Assembly: GCA_017650795.1 (NCBI GenBank)
Contig: JAGCEE010000227.1
Coordinates: 1-18,364, forward strand
From: Clostridia bacterium
GTDB taxonomy: Bacteria; Bacillota; Clostridia; Christensenellales; UBA1242
Length of the DNA stretch: 18,364 nt
Direction: 5' to 3'
Part shown: piece by piece, positions 1 to 6,332 of the stretch
How positions within the stretch are numbered: the stretch's first letter is position 1
How the letters are laid out: each line of letters opens with the position of its first letter
Program-made: the position numbers and the translations under genes
Notes under the pieces: model-generated
What the model saw: the letters and a program-made list of their open reading frames with translations, nothing else
The model's database searches: none
What the model was told of the DNA's origin: nothing

Positions 1-103
1 AAATCCTTCTTTCTCGGTTATTTAAATCGATAATACTTGCATTCTCTGCCAACTTAGCTAAAAGCAACCAACTAAACTGTTTTAATGTTAATGTTTTTGC
101 CAT
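1..103 (-). CDS. Unknown protein, N-terminal part only (runs off the left edge)
   Basis: The first 34 codons of a gene read leftwards out of the window, starting MAKTLTLKQFSWLLLAKLAE. I do not recognise the family. The start is supported by a purine-rich site (AGGAAATAGGTGA) just upstream of the ATG at 101-103 and by a consensus promoter at 143-171. The fragment looks helical and could be the first helix of a small regulatory protein, but that is a guess. It lies downstream of smpB on the same strand but has its own promoter. In many Firmicutes the tmRNA gene ssrA sits next to smpB; it is not visible here and could lie further left. Confidence 0.6.
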   Translation of the reverse strand, partial: MAKTLTLKQFSWLLLAKLAENASIIDLNNRERRI

Positions 104-142
104 ATAATCACCTATTTCCTTTTTTTATAATTGTGTTTTTGC

Positions 143-171
143 AGTATAATACTAAAATAGTAAATTGTCAA
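143..171 (-). promoter_or_regulatory. Sigma-A promoter of the left-edge gene
   Basis: The minus strand has TTGACA at 171-166, a 17-base spacer and TATACT at 148-143, about 40 bases before the ATG at 103. The -35 box is half of an inverted repeat (TGTCAA/TTGACA, 166-186), and AGTATAATACT at 143-153 is a perfect palindrome over the -10 box. Either could be an operator. The spacer closely resembles that of the promoter at 9511-9539. Confidence 0.75.
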
Positions 172-187
172 TATTAAGTTTTGACAT

Positions 188-640
188 CTAATACTTTTTT
201 AAATGCTTTGTTGCCTGCTCAATTTCTCTTTTTTGTGATTTTTCTTTTAACGCTTCCTTTTTATCGTAAAGTTTTTTACCTTTTGCAAGTGCAATTTGTA
301 CTTTTACTTTATTATTTTTAAAATACGATTTTAAAGGAATTAGTGTATAACCCTTTTCTTTTGTTGCCCTTATTAACTTTTGTATTTCTTCTTTGTTTAA
401 TAGAAGTTTTCTATCACGCCTTGTATCTGGCGAAAAAGAAGATGTTTTGTCATACGGTTTAATGTATGCGTTTTTCAAAAACACCTCGTCATTTTTTATT
501 ATTACAAAGCTTTCTAATAAACTCATAGAGCCGGCTCTTATTGATTTGACTTCGCTGCCAACTAGGACAATCCCAGCCTCAAAAGTATCCTCTATAAAGT
601 ATTCATGAAATGCCTTTTTGTTATTTGATATTATATCCAT
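188..640 (-). CDS. smpB: SmpB, SsrA (tmRNA)-binding protein
   Basis: SmpB binds tmRNA and delivers it to stalled ribosomes for trans-translation. The 150 residues match the family end to end: NNKKAFHEYFIEDTFEAGI near the N-terminus, GSEVKSIRAG, the NAYIKPYD segment, and a lysine-rich basic tail ending KHLKKY that would enter the mRNA channel. Two starts are possible. The ATG at 652 adds MEDN but has no ribosome binding site. The ATG at 640 follows GGAAG at a suitable distance and gives the usual family length, so I chose it. It is the last gene of the secG-rnr-smpB run, 23 bases after the rnr stop. No clear hairpin terminator follows the TAG stop; the next element is the promoter of the left-edge gene. 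Confidence 0.96.
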   Translation of the reverse strand: MDIISNNKKAFHEYFIEDTFEAGIVLVGSEVKSIRAGSMSLLESFVIIKNDEVFLKNAYIKPYDKTSSFSPDTRRDRKLLLNKEEIQKLIRATKEKGYTLIPLKSYFKNNKVKVQIALAKGKKLYDKKEALKEKSQKREIEQATKHLKKY

Positions 641-663
641 ATTATCTTCCATTTTTTATTATT

Positions 664-2757
664 TTAGCATAAAACAAATTCAATTTTTCGTTCATAAATA
701 TTTGCCGAAACGGCCTTAACTTTTACCTTATCACCCAAAGAATAGCAATGCCCCTGACCTTTTAATTTATATGATTTTTCATAAAACATGTATGCATCTT
801 GTGGCAAGGTTTCTATTTTAACCAAGCCCTCAATAGTGTTAGGAAGTTCCACATAAAAACCATAGCTTTGAACACTAGAAATAATGCCTTCTAATTCTTC
901 GCCCAAATGGTCTTGCATATAATATGCTTTATATAAATCATCAACATATCTTTCGGCTTCGGTTGCATTTTTTTCTCTTTCGCTTGAACGAAATGCTGAT
1001 TCGCTTACAAATTCCCTTAATTGTTCTATTCTGCCCCTTGTCACTTTTCCATGTAAATCTTCTTTGATTATTCTATGAATACACAAATCAGGATATCTCC
1101 TAATTGGGCTGGTAAAATGACAATAATGTTTTAAAGCCAAGCCAAAATGCCCAAGGCAATCTTCTAAGTATTTTGCTTTTTGCAAACTTCTAAGAAGTAC
1201 CTTATTGCATATTTGTTCGTAGGGTTTACCCTCTAATTGCTTTAAAATATTTTGAACATATTCCGGTTGTACATCGCCCTTTATTTCTGGTGTAGAAACC
1301 CCAAGGCTAGATAAAAAGTAATTAAAACTCTCAATTTTCTCTCTGGTCGGTTTTTCATGCACTCTATATATAAATGGATAGTTTAAAAGTGCATAGTGCT
1401 TTGCCACAACTTCATTACACAGCACCATAAAATTCTCTATTAATTTATGTGCTTCGTTATGCTCTCTCGCTTCAACAATTTTAACTTTTTCGTTTTCATC
1501 CAAAATGAATTGACTTTCTGGAATATCTAAATCCAGCATTCCGTTTGTCTTTTTTACCTGCTCCAATATTTTTGATAGCTCATTCATTAAAAGAATTGTT
1601 GGCTTAAATTCTTTAAACTCTTCACAGGCTTTTTTATTACCCATTATTACTGCAAAAACCTCAGTATACGTAAAGCGCTTCTTGCTTTTTATTACACTCT
1701 CACAAATCTTATGGCTTTTTACAACACCACTTGGAGAAATTTCCATAATACAAGAAAGTGCTAATCTATCGACACCTTCGTTAAGAGAGCATATTCCGTT
1801 TGATAACTTTTTTGGAAGCATTGGCAACACTAAATTTGGAAAATATGCACTAGTACCCCTTGTGTATGCCTCATTATCTAATTCAGTGTTATACTTTACA
1901 TAATGCCCAACATCTGCAATATGCACACCCAAAACATAGTTTTCGCCGTTCTTTGATATTGATACTGCATCATCAAAATCTCTTGCATCTTCACCATCAA
2001 TAGTAAAAATCATCTCATCTCTTAAATCTAGTCTTCTCTCTAATTCCTTTTCTGATACACTATCTGGGATATGGCTTGCTTCGGACAATACTTCATTAGG
2101 AAAATCTTCATACAACTTGTGCGAACGTATTATTGACAGTTCTAGTGTTTTAAAACTGTTTTCTTCACCCAAAATTTCTATCACTTCGCCATTTAACACA
2201 TTGTCTTTTTTGCCAAATATTACCTTAACAACAACCTTTTGACCACTTACTGCACCAAGTGTGCATTTTTTTGAAACATATATTTGTTTCGTAAATTTGT
2301 TATTATCGGCAGTAATTATGCCGTCTCCATTTTTTAGTTTTGTAAAAGATCCAACCAAAGTTGTATTATTTCTTTCTAATACTTTTACAACTTCTGCCTC
2401 TTGGCTAAGTTCTGTTTTGCCAAGTGGTTTTATTAAAACCATGTCACCATTATATGCCCCACCAAGTTTGTTTGGTGGAATAAAAAAGTCAGGCACATTT
2501 GGGTCTAAAACATCAACAAATGCGTATCCTTTATTGTTGCCGATTAACCTTCCTTTAATAAGTTCGGTATCTTCTATGCGTTTATATTTGCCAATTGACT
2601 CAACAATTTTTCCACTAGTAAGAAGACTTTCTACTGCCATTTTTACATCGTTATAATTTGCATCAAAAATGCTTGCAAGAGAAAGAATAAACTCGTTGCT
2701 GTTTTTATATTTTTTGTTTGAGTTTTTTAAATAATTTAATACTTTTTCTTTAAGCAT
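664..2757 (-). CDS. rnr: Ribonuclease R (3'-5' exoribonuclease, RNB family)
   Basis: A processive 3'-5' exoribonuclease that degrades structured RNA and, with SmpB and tmRNA, non-stop mRNAs. The 697 residues hold an N-terminal winged-helix-like segment (about 1-65), two cold-shock/OB domains (about 66-210), the RNB catalytic domain (about 240-565) and a C-terminal S1 domain (about 615-697). The RNB signature DGEDARDFDDAV spans residues 254-265 with acidic metal ligands D254, D260, D262 and D263. HIADVGHYV and HFTSPIRRYPDL are also present. The start at 2757 has GAGGT five bases upstream; a longer frame reaches 2790 but lacks a binding site. There is no long lysine-rich tail after S1, unlike the E. 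coli enzyme. It lies between secG and smpB, the usual Firmicutes order. Confidence 0.96.
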   Translation of the reverse strand: MLKEKVLNYLKNSNKKYKNSNEFILSLASIFDANYNDVKMAVESLLTSGKIVESIGKYKRIEDTELIKGRLIGNNKGYAFVDVLDPNVPDFFIPPNKLGGAYNGDMVLIKPLGKTELSQEAEVVKVLERNNTTLVGSFTKLKNGDGIITADNNKFTKQIYVSKKCTLGAVSGQKVVVKVIFGKKDNVLNGEVIEILGEENSFKTLELSIIRSHKLYEDFPNEVLSEASHIPDSVSEKELERRLDLRDEMIFTIDGEDARDFDDAVSISKNGENYVLGVHIADVGHYVKYNTELDNEAYTRGTSAYFPNLVLPMLPKKLSNGICSLNEGVDRLALSCIMEISPSGVVKSHKICESVIKSKKRFTYTEVFAVIMGNKKACEEFKEFKPTILLMNELSKILEQVKKTNGMLDLDIPESQFILDENEKVKIVEAREHNEAHKLIENFMVLCNEVVAKHYALLNYPFIYRVHEKPTREKIESFNYFLSSLGVSTPEIKGDVQPEYVQNILKQLEGKPYEQICNKVLLRSLQKAKYLEDCLGHFGLALKHYCHFTSPIRRYPDLCIHRIIKEDLHGKVTRGRIEQLREFVSESAFRSSEREKNATEAERYVDDLYKAYYMQDHLGEELEGIISSVQSYGFYVELPNTIEGLVKIETLPQDAYMFYEKSYKLKGQGHCYSLGDKVKVKAVSANIYERKIEFVLC

Positions 2758-2861
2758 TTTATACCTCATAAAAATATTTATAAATATCACATGGCTTTAA
2801 AATAAAGAAATAATAAGTAATTTATTAATAATATTTAAAATTATTTTTTATTTAGCTTCAA

Positions 2862-2920
2862 TTAAAAAAAATGAATATTTATAGAAACAATATATAATAA
2901 TTTCATATAATATTCATTTT
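2862..2920 (-). terminator. Possible weak terminator after secG
   Basis: A 12-base-pair, almost all-AT stem (2909-2920 with 2868-2879) and a 29-base loop are followed on the minus strand by a T run. The stem is weak and the loop long, so it probably acts only partly and lets transcription reach rnr. The rest of the 174-base gap before rnr is AT-rich; I see no convincing promoter in it. Confidence 0.35.
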
Positions 2921-2931
2921 GATTTTTTTAT

Positions 2932-3237
2932 TTATGCACTATATCCGTTTATCAATAAACTTACAAAGTAAAGTACAGTACAAGTTGCAATAATTATTGC
3001 ACAAATTGTGGTTATTCTTTTTAATTTGCCATCTCTACTTTCACCTTTGTTTTGTGAATAATAACTCTCTTGACCGGTGACTGCAGTTGCACCATTTTCA
3101 TCGGCACTAGATTGCATAAGTGTTGTAATAATCATTGTAATACTGCTTATGAATATTAAAACCAAAAATATATATCTTAAAACCGGAAATACAGTTGTTA
3201 CAAAATCGTTTGACGCAGCAAGCATAATACTTAACAT
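2932..3237 (-). CDS. secG: SecG, preprotein translocase subunit
   Basis: A small membrane subunit that helps SecYE/SecA protein export. The 101 residues have two predicted membrane helices (about 16-38 and 76-96) joined by a polar loop. The first helix is followed by LMQSSADENGATAVTGQES, matching the conserved SecG pattern of Q, small residues, G and T. It has a perfect AGGAGG eight bases before the ATG, and this site overlaps the TAG stop of the upstream 73-residue gene, which suggests translational coupling. Its place just before rnr and smpB matches Bacillus and Clostridium gene order and supports the call. Confidence 0.9.
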   Translation of the reverse strand: MLSIMLAASNDFVTTVFPVLRYIFLVLIFISSITMIITTLMQSSADENGATAVTGQESYYSQNKGESRDGKLKRITTICAIIIATCTVLYFVSLLINGYSA

Positions 3238-3249
3238 TTTTGAAACCTC

Positions 3250-3471
3250 CTAAAATACATGAATACACACAAAAACCGTAATTGCTACTAAAATGGCTAG
3301 TAAGACAAATTGACCTAATTTAAATATTGGTTTTTTTGGATTAACGTGTGTTTTAACAATACTTCTTAAACTAAGCAAAATAAGTATACAAAGCATACCT
3401 ATAATTAAACCCTTTACAATAGGCTCCAACCCACCTAAAAAGGTTGTGATGTCATGATAAATTCTTTCCAT
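3250..3471 (-). CDS. Small two-helix membrane protein, first gene of the secG operon
   Basis: This 73-residue protein is of a family I do not recognise. It has two predicted membrane helices (about 18-36 and 50-72) joined by a short basic stretch (HVNPKKP), so the loop is probably cytoplasmic. It has GAGG just upstream of the ATG and a consensus promoter 18 bases further up. Its stop codon lies inside the secG Shine-Dalgarno sequence, so the two are co-transcribed and probably co-translated. That arrangement suggests a role linked to the membrane or secretion, but this is inference from position only. Confidence 0.75.
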   Translation of the reverse strand: MERIYHDITTFLGGLEPIVKGLIIGMLCILILLSLRSIVKTHVNPKKPIFKLGQFVLLAILVAITVFVCIHVF

Positions 3472-3488
3472 AATTCCTCACTTAGTAT

Positions 3489-3517
3489 AGTATACAAAAA
3501 CCACTTCAAGTAGTCAA
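3489..3517 (-). promoter_or_regulatory. Sigma-A promoter of the 73-residue gene-secG-rnr-smpB operon
   Basis: The minus strand has TTGACT at 3517-3512, a 17-base spacer and TATACT at 3494-3489. A second overlapping TATACT at 3489-3484 could give an alternative -10. The start codon is at 3471, so the leader is short (about 10 bases), just enough for the GAGG ribosome binding site. Confidence 0.75.
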
Positions 3518-3542
3518 CAAAAAATTAAATATTGCTAAATGA

Positions 3543-3571
3543 TTGCGAATATTAAAAATAATATATATAAT
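3543..3571 (+). promoter_or_regulatory. Candidate promoter of the UPF0291 gene
   Basis: TTGCGA at 3543-3548, a 17-base spacer and a perfect TATAAT at 3566-3571. The predicted start of transcription falls about 9 bases before the ATG, right at the AGGG ribosome binding site, so the leader would be very short. It is back to back with the promoter of the secG operon. Confidence 0.5.
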
Positions 3572-3586
3572 AAACTAGGGTCGTAT

Positions 3587-3775
3587 ATGGATATAAAAAG
3601 AATAAATGAATTAGCAAACAAACAGAGAGAATGTGGTTTAACCGATGAAGAAAAAAAAGAACAACAAATTCTTCGAACAGAATACATAAATGCATTTAGG
3701 CAGAGTTTAAAGAGCCAATTAGACAACATTGTTATTGTAGATGAAAATGGAAACAAAAAACCATTAAAAAAGTAG
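3587..3775 (+). CDS. UPF0291 (DUF896, YnzC-type) small protein
   Basis: The 62 residues match the UPF0291 family, whose B. subtilis member is YnzC: KRINELANKQRECGLTDEEK, then EQQILRTEYINAFRQSLKSQ, then a short tail with DENG. The first part is a helical hairpin in the known family fold. The cellular role is not firmly established; YnzC lies in the SOS-controlled yneA operon, but I see no LexA-like site here. I chose the ATG at 3587 because AGGG lies six bases before it and the conserved region begins there; the frame is open to 3539 without a better start. The stop codon lies inside the stem of the terminator. Confidence 0.9.
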   Translation: MDIKRINELANKQRECGLTDEEKKEQQILRTEYINAFRQSLKSQLDNIVIVDENGNKKPLKK

Positions 3776-3798
3776 CATTTATTATTGCTACTTTTTTT
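3766..3798. terminator. Bidirectional terminator between the UPF0291 gene and rnhA
   Basis: The stem AGTAGCA (3771-3777) pairs with TGCTACT (3786-3792), flanked by an A run on the left and a T run on the right, so it can stop transcripts from both convergent genes. It contains the UPF0291 TAG stop codon. Confidence 0.85.
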
Positions 3799-3830
3799 AT
3801 TAGAGACATAAATCCAACAAATCAAGTGTT

Positions 3831-4283
3831 TTATTTGGCTTCATTTTTTCTGTGTTTTTCTATTTCTGTGGTTGCAAGTTTATCGCACCTATTATTCTTT
3901 TCGTTATCTGCATGACCTTTAACCTTATGCCAAGTGACTTTATGTTTTGATAAAAGGCTTAACAATTCTTCCCATAATGGAATGTTTTTTACGGCTTCTT
4001 TTTTTGCATTTTTCCAACCATTTAAAACCCATGAAGAAACCCAGTCATTCAAAAATGCATTAACAACATAGGCAGAATCTGAGTATATTTCAACTATACA
4101 TTTTTCTTTTAATGCCTTCAAGCCTTCTATTACTGCTGTTAATTCCATTTGATTGTTTGTTGTGTTCTCGGCATACCCAGAGAATTCTTTTTCTATTCCC
4201 TTATATTCTAATATACACCCCCAACCCCCTGGACCTGGATTGTATGAACATGCGCCATCTGTATATAATATTACTTCTTTCAT
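3831..4283 (-). CDS. rnhA: Ribonuclease HI
   Basis: An endonuclease that cuts the RNA strand of RNA:DNA hybrids in R-loops and primers. The 150 residues are the usual length. The active-site carboxylates are all present: D9 in YTDGAC, E47 in NNQMELTA, D69 in YSDSAYV and D134 in NRCDKLA, along with H124 in KVKGHAD. The W-rich basic protrusion (SSWVLNGWKNAKKEAV, about 83-98) marks the type-HI form with a substrate-binding handle. No Shine-Dalgarno sequence precedes the ATG, and the -10 box ends 6 bases before it, so the mRNA is predicted to be leaderless. The gene stands alone between two terminators. Confidence 0.96.
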   Translation of the reverse strand: MKEVILYTDGACSYNPGPGGWGCILEYKGIEKEFSGYAENTTNNQMELTAVIEGLKALKEKCIVEIYSDSAYVVNAFLNDWVSSWVLNGWKNAKKEAVKNIPLWEELLSLLSKHKVTWHKVKGHADNEKNNRCDKLATTEIEKHRKNEAK

Positions 4284-4289
4284 GCTTAA

Positions 4290-4318
4290 ACTATATCATA
4301 GTATTAAAAAAATGACAA
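4290..4318 (-). promoter_or_regulatory. rnhA promoter, predicted to give a leaderless mRNA
   Basis: The minus strand has TTGTCA at 4318-4313, a 17-base spacer and an extended -10 (TGATATAGT, hexamer 4295-4290). Six bases separate the -10 from the ATG, so transcription should begin at or next to the A of the start codon. The -35 box overlaps the end of the T run of the preceding terminator. Confidence 0.65.
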
Positions 4319-4350
4319 AAAAAATCTGGATGTTATTCCAGATTTTTTTT
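4317..4350 (-). terminator. Terminator of the acidic coiled-coil protein gene
   Basis: AATCTGGA (4323-4330) pairs with TCCAGATT (4337-4344) around a six-base loop; long A and T runs extend the stem on both sides. It lies just after the gene's TAA stop, reading leftwards. Confidence 0.85.
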
Positions 4351-4359
4351 TAATTTAAA

Positions 4360-5586
4360 TTAGTCGTTATTGCCATCTTCTTCTGTAGCTTTAAGCTCTT
4401 CAATCTTAGCTGTGCATTCATCAATATCTGCTTTTAGGTTTTTGTTTGTTTCTAACAAGTTGTTATATGCAGTTTCCAAGATTGGATATCTATCTTCATT
4501 GGCTTTCATTACTTCTTCGCAATGTTGAACAGAAAGTCTTAAACCTTCTAATAAATCCAAATCCTCAGATAACTTTTTAGCCTTTTCTTCATCAATATCA
4601 ACATAGTTGTTTACACCATAAAGAACTACTTTTTGTTTTGCAACAATCGCCTCTTTTCTACGAAGTTTAATGTTGTCTCTTTCTAGTGTTTTGTTGATTT
4701 TGTATAATGGTATGAAATCTTTTTTAACTTTCTTTAATTCTTTTTCATTTAGTTTTAATCTATCTCTTAAAACTTCAAGTCTTGCTTCGTATTCTTCTGC
4801 TGAACCAGAAGGTGCAATTTTTTCTTCTACTTCATTTTCTTCTTGTAATGCCTTAATTTTGTTTTCATATTCTTGTCTTTGACGATTTAGCTCTTCTTCT
4901 AGTTCACGAATTCTTGCCTCGGAATCATCTTTTTCTTCTACTACTTCTTCTTGTTCTGGCTCTAATTCTTCCTGTTCTTCTACTTCTTGCTCTTCCACTT
5001 CAGATTCGTCCTCAGCCACTTGATCTTCTGCTTCTTGCTCTACTTCTTCTACTTTTTCTTCTTCTTTACCTTCTTCCTCGCCATCAAGAATTTTGTTGAT
5101 AAGAGCTTCTATATCTTCTTCGTCATCGCTAGCATCTTCATCTTCATCATCTTCTTCTTCGTCATCAATAAAGATATCGTCAACATTATCTTCTTCTTTT
5201 GCGGCGAGTCTTTCTTCGATGTTCTTTTGTTTAGCCTTAATAAACTCTTCTTCTTCGGCTTCAAGTTCACCAAATGGTGATGCATTATTTAATGCTTCTT
5301 CTTCTTGTTTAGCCAAATCCAAATCCACATCTTTAACATTTTCTTCTATTTCTGGTTTTTCTTCTTGTTTTGGTTCAGCAACCTTAGTGTCTTCCACAAG
5401 TTTTATAGGTTCATATTTTTCATATGTAATTTGGTTATTAACATATTGATTGTTGTTTACCTCTCCATTTCCGTGTGGTTCAATAATCTTTAATATAAGT
5501 GTCACTAAGCCCCAAACTATAACTGCGCCAACTGCAATTATGCCAAGTACAAGCAAAACAAGTTTTAATATTTCTAAAAATTCCAT
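4360..5586 (-). CDS. Membrane-anchored acidic coiled-coil protein, unknown function
   Basis: This 408-residue protein is of a family I do not recognise. In order it has one N-terminal membrane helix (about 6-33); a short Asn/Gln-rich linker; a very acidic, probably disordered region (about 64-222) with runs such as IDDEEEDDEDEDASDDEED; and a helical coiled-coil region rich in E, K, R and L (about 223-320 and 335-402). The likely topology is a single anchor with a large cytoplasmic part, which would suit a scaffold or cell-division role, but nothing in the sequence proves this. The start at 5586 has GAGGAG six bases upstream; the frame extends to 5643 without a better site. It has its own promoter and terminator. 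Confidence 0.85.
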   Translation of the reverse strand: MEFLEILKLVLLVLGIIAVGAVIVWGLVTLILKIIEPHGNGEVNNNQYVNNQITYEKYEPIKLVEDTKVAEPKQEEKPEIEENVKDVDLDLAKQEEEALNNASPFGELEAEEEEFIKAKQKNIEERLAAKEEDNVDDIFIDDEEEDDEDEDASDDEEDIEALINKILDGEEEGKEEEKVEEVEQEAEDQVAEDESEVEEQEVEEQEELEPEQEEVVEEKDDSEARIRELEEELNRQRQEYENKIKALQEENEVEEKIAPSGSAEEYEARLEVLRDRLKLNEKELKKVKKDFIPLYKINKTLERDNIKLRRKEAIVAKQKVVLYGVNNYVDIDEEKAKKLSEDLDLLEGLRLSVQHCEEVMKANEDRYPILETAYNNLLETNKNLKADIDECTAKIEELKATEEDGNND

Positions 5587-5614
5587 AATTATCTCCTCTT
5601 TTTTATACAGAATT

Positions 5615-5643
5615 ATTGTATCACATATTAAAAAAAAACACAA
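5615..5643 (-). promoter_or_regulatory. Promoter of the acidic coiled-coil protein gene
   Basis: The minus strand has TTGTGT at 5643-5638, a 17-base spacer and an extended -10 (TGATACAAT, hexamer 5620-5615). The leader is about 20 bases and contains the GAGGAG ribosome binding site. Confidence 0.65.
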
Positions 5644-5725
5644 TACCCAATTTTTATTTTTTTTAAAAAATGAGTACTTTATATGCTTTTTTAAAACATT
5701 TTTTAAAAAAAATATAAAAAAGTGC

Positions 5726-6253
5726 CTATTTTTTACTAAAATATGATAATTTTACTGTTCCATACTGTTTTTGCTCAATATTGTAATTATTAAAACTAAT
5801 TTCTATTGTAGATGGGTGTTCGCATACTATTATTCCATCATTAGCCAGCAAGTCTTTTTCGTATATTGTTTGTAGTATATCCTCATAATAACCACTGGCA
5901 TATGGTGGATCTACCAAAATTAAATCTATTTTTTGGTCAATGCTTAAAAGTGCAGTTTTGTAATCGCAGTGCATTACTTTATAATCACCAACTATACCTT
6001 TAAGGTTTTCTTTTGTTAATAGAATACTTCTAGAGTCTTTGTCTACAAAAAATACCTTTTTTGCACCATGACTAATAGCCTCTATACCAAGAGCGCCACT
6101 GCCACTAAACAAATCTAAAACCACTTTATCTTGAACAAAGAATTGAAGTTTTGTAAATAAGGCTTGTTTTACTTTATCGCCTGTTGGTCTAATATTGTCT
6201 GACTTTGGCGATTTTAACACCTTGCCTCTGTATTTTCCCGAAATTACTCTCAT
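5726..6253 (-). CDS. rsmD: RsmD, 16S rRNA (guanine966-N2)-methyltransferase
   Basis: This enzyme transfers a methyl group from SAM to N2 of G966 in 16S rRNA. The 175 residues are the usual length. MRVISGKYRG and the RPT motif (22-24) open the protein, followed by the SAM-binding motif DLFSGSGALG (47-56), an acidic motif FFVDKD, and the catalytic DPPY (115-118). The start at 6253 gives the standard MRVISG start; an in-frame ATG at 6280 would add nine unrelated residues. There is no Shine-Dalgarno sequence, and TATAAT ends 6 bases before the ATG, so the mRNA is predicted to be leaderless. In Firmicutes coaD often follows rsmD; here the next gene is the acidic coiled-coil protein. Confidence 0.94.
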   Translation of the reverse strand: MRVISGKYRGKVLKSPKSDNIRPTGDKVKQALFTKLQFFVQDKVVLDLFSGSGALGIEAISHGAKKVFFVDKDSRSILLTKENLKGIVGDYKVMHCDYKTALLSIDQKIDLILVDPPYASGYYEDILQTIYEKDLLANDGIIVCEHPSTIEISFNNYNIEQKQYGTVKLSYFSKK

Positions 6254-6259
6254 GCTATT

Positions 6260-6288
6260 ATTATACAACTCATAATGCATTAAATCAA
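6260..6288 (-). promoter_or_regulatory. rsmD promoter, predicted to give a leaderless mRNA
   Basis: The minus strand has TTGATT at 6288-6283, a 17-base spacer and a perfect TATAAT at 6265-6260. Six bases (AATAGC) separate it from the ATG at 6253, the same geometry as at rnhA. Confidence 0.6.
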
Positions 6289-6332
6289 ATTATTATTTAT
6301 TTATTTTATAATGGTATTAGCTCTTAAACTAT

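Noticed and set aside
1..187. tmRNA gene (ssrA) next to smpB
   Set aside because: No tRNA-like ends or tag reading frame are visible; the space is taken by a promoter and the start of a protein gene.
3535..3825. Minus-strand 96-codon frame opposite the UPF0291 gene
   Set aside because: It covers the terminator and the UPF0291 gene in antisense, has no family match and no ribosome binding site.
4914..5449. Plus-strand frames with long Ser, Leu or Phe runs
   Set aside because: They are the antisense of the GAA/GAT-rich acidic tract of the coiled-coil gene and have no ribosome binding sites.
5665..5704. AAAAAATG/CATTTTTT dyad as a terminator for rsmD
   Set aside because: The stem is almost all A-T with a 24-base loop in a very AT-rich stretch; it is not distinguishable from chance.
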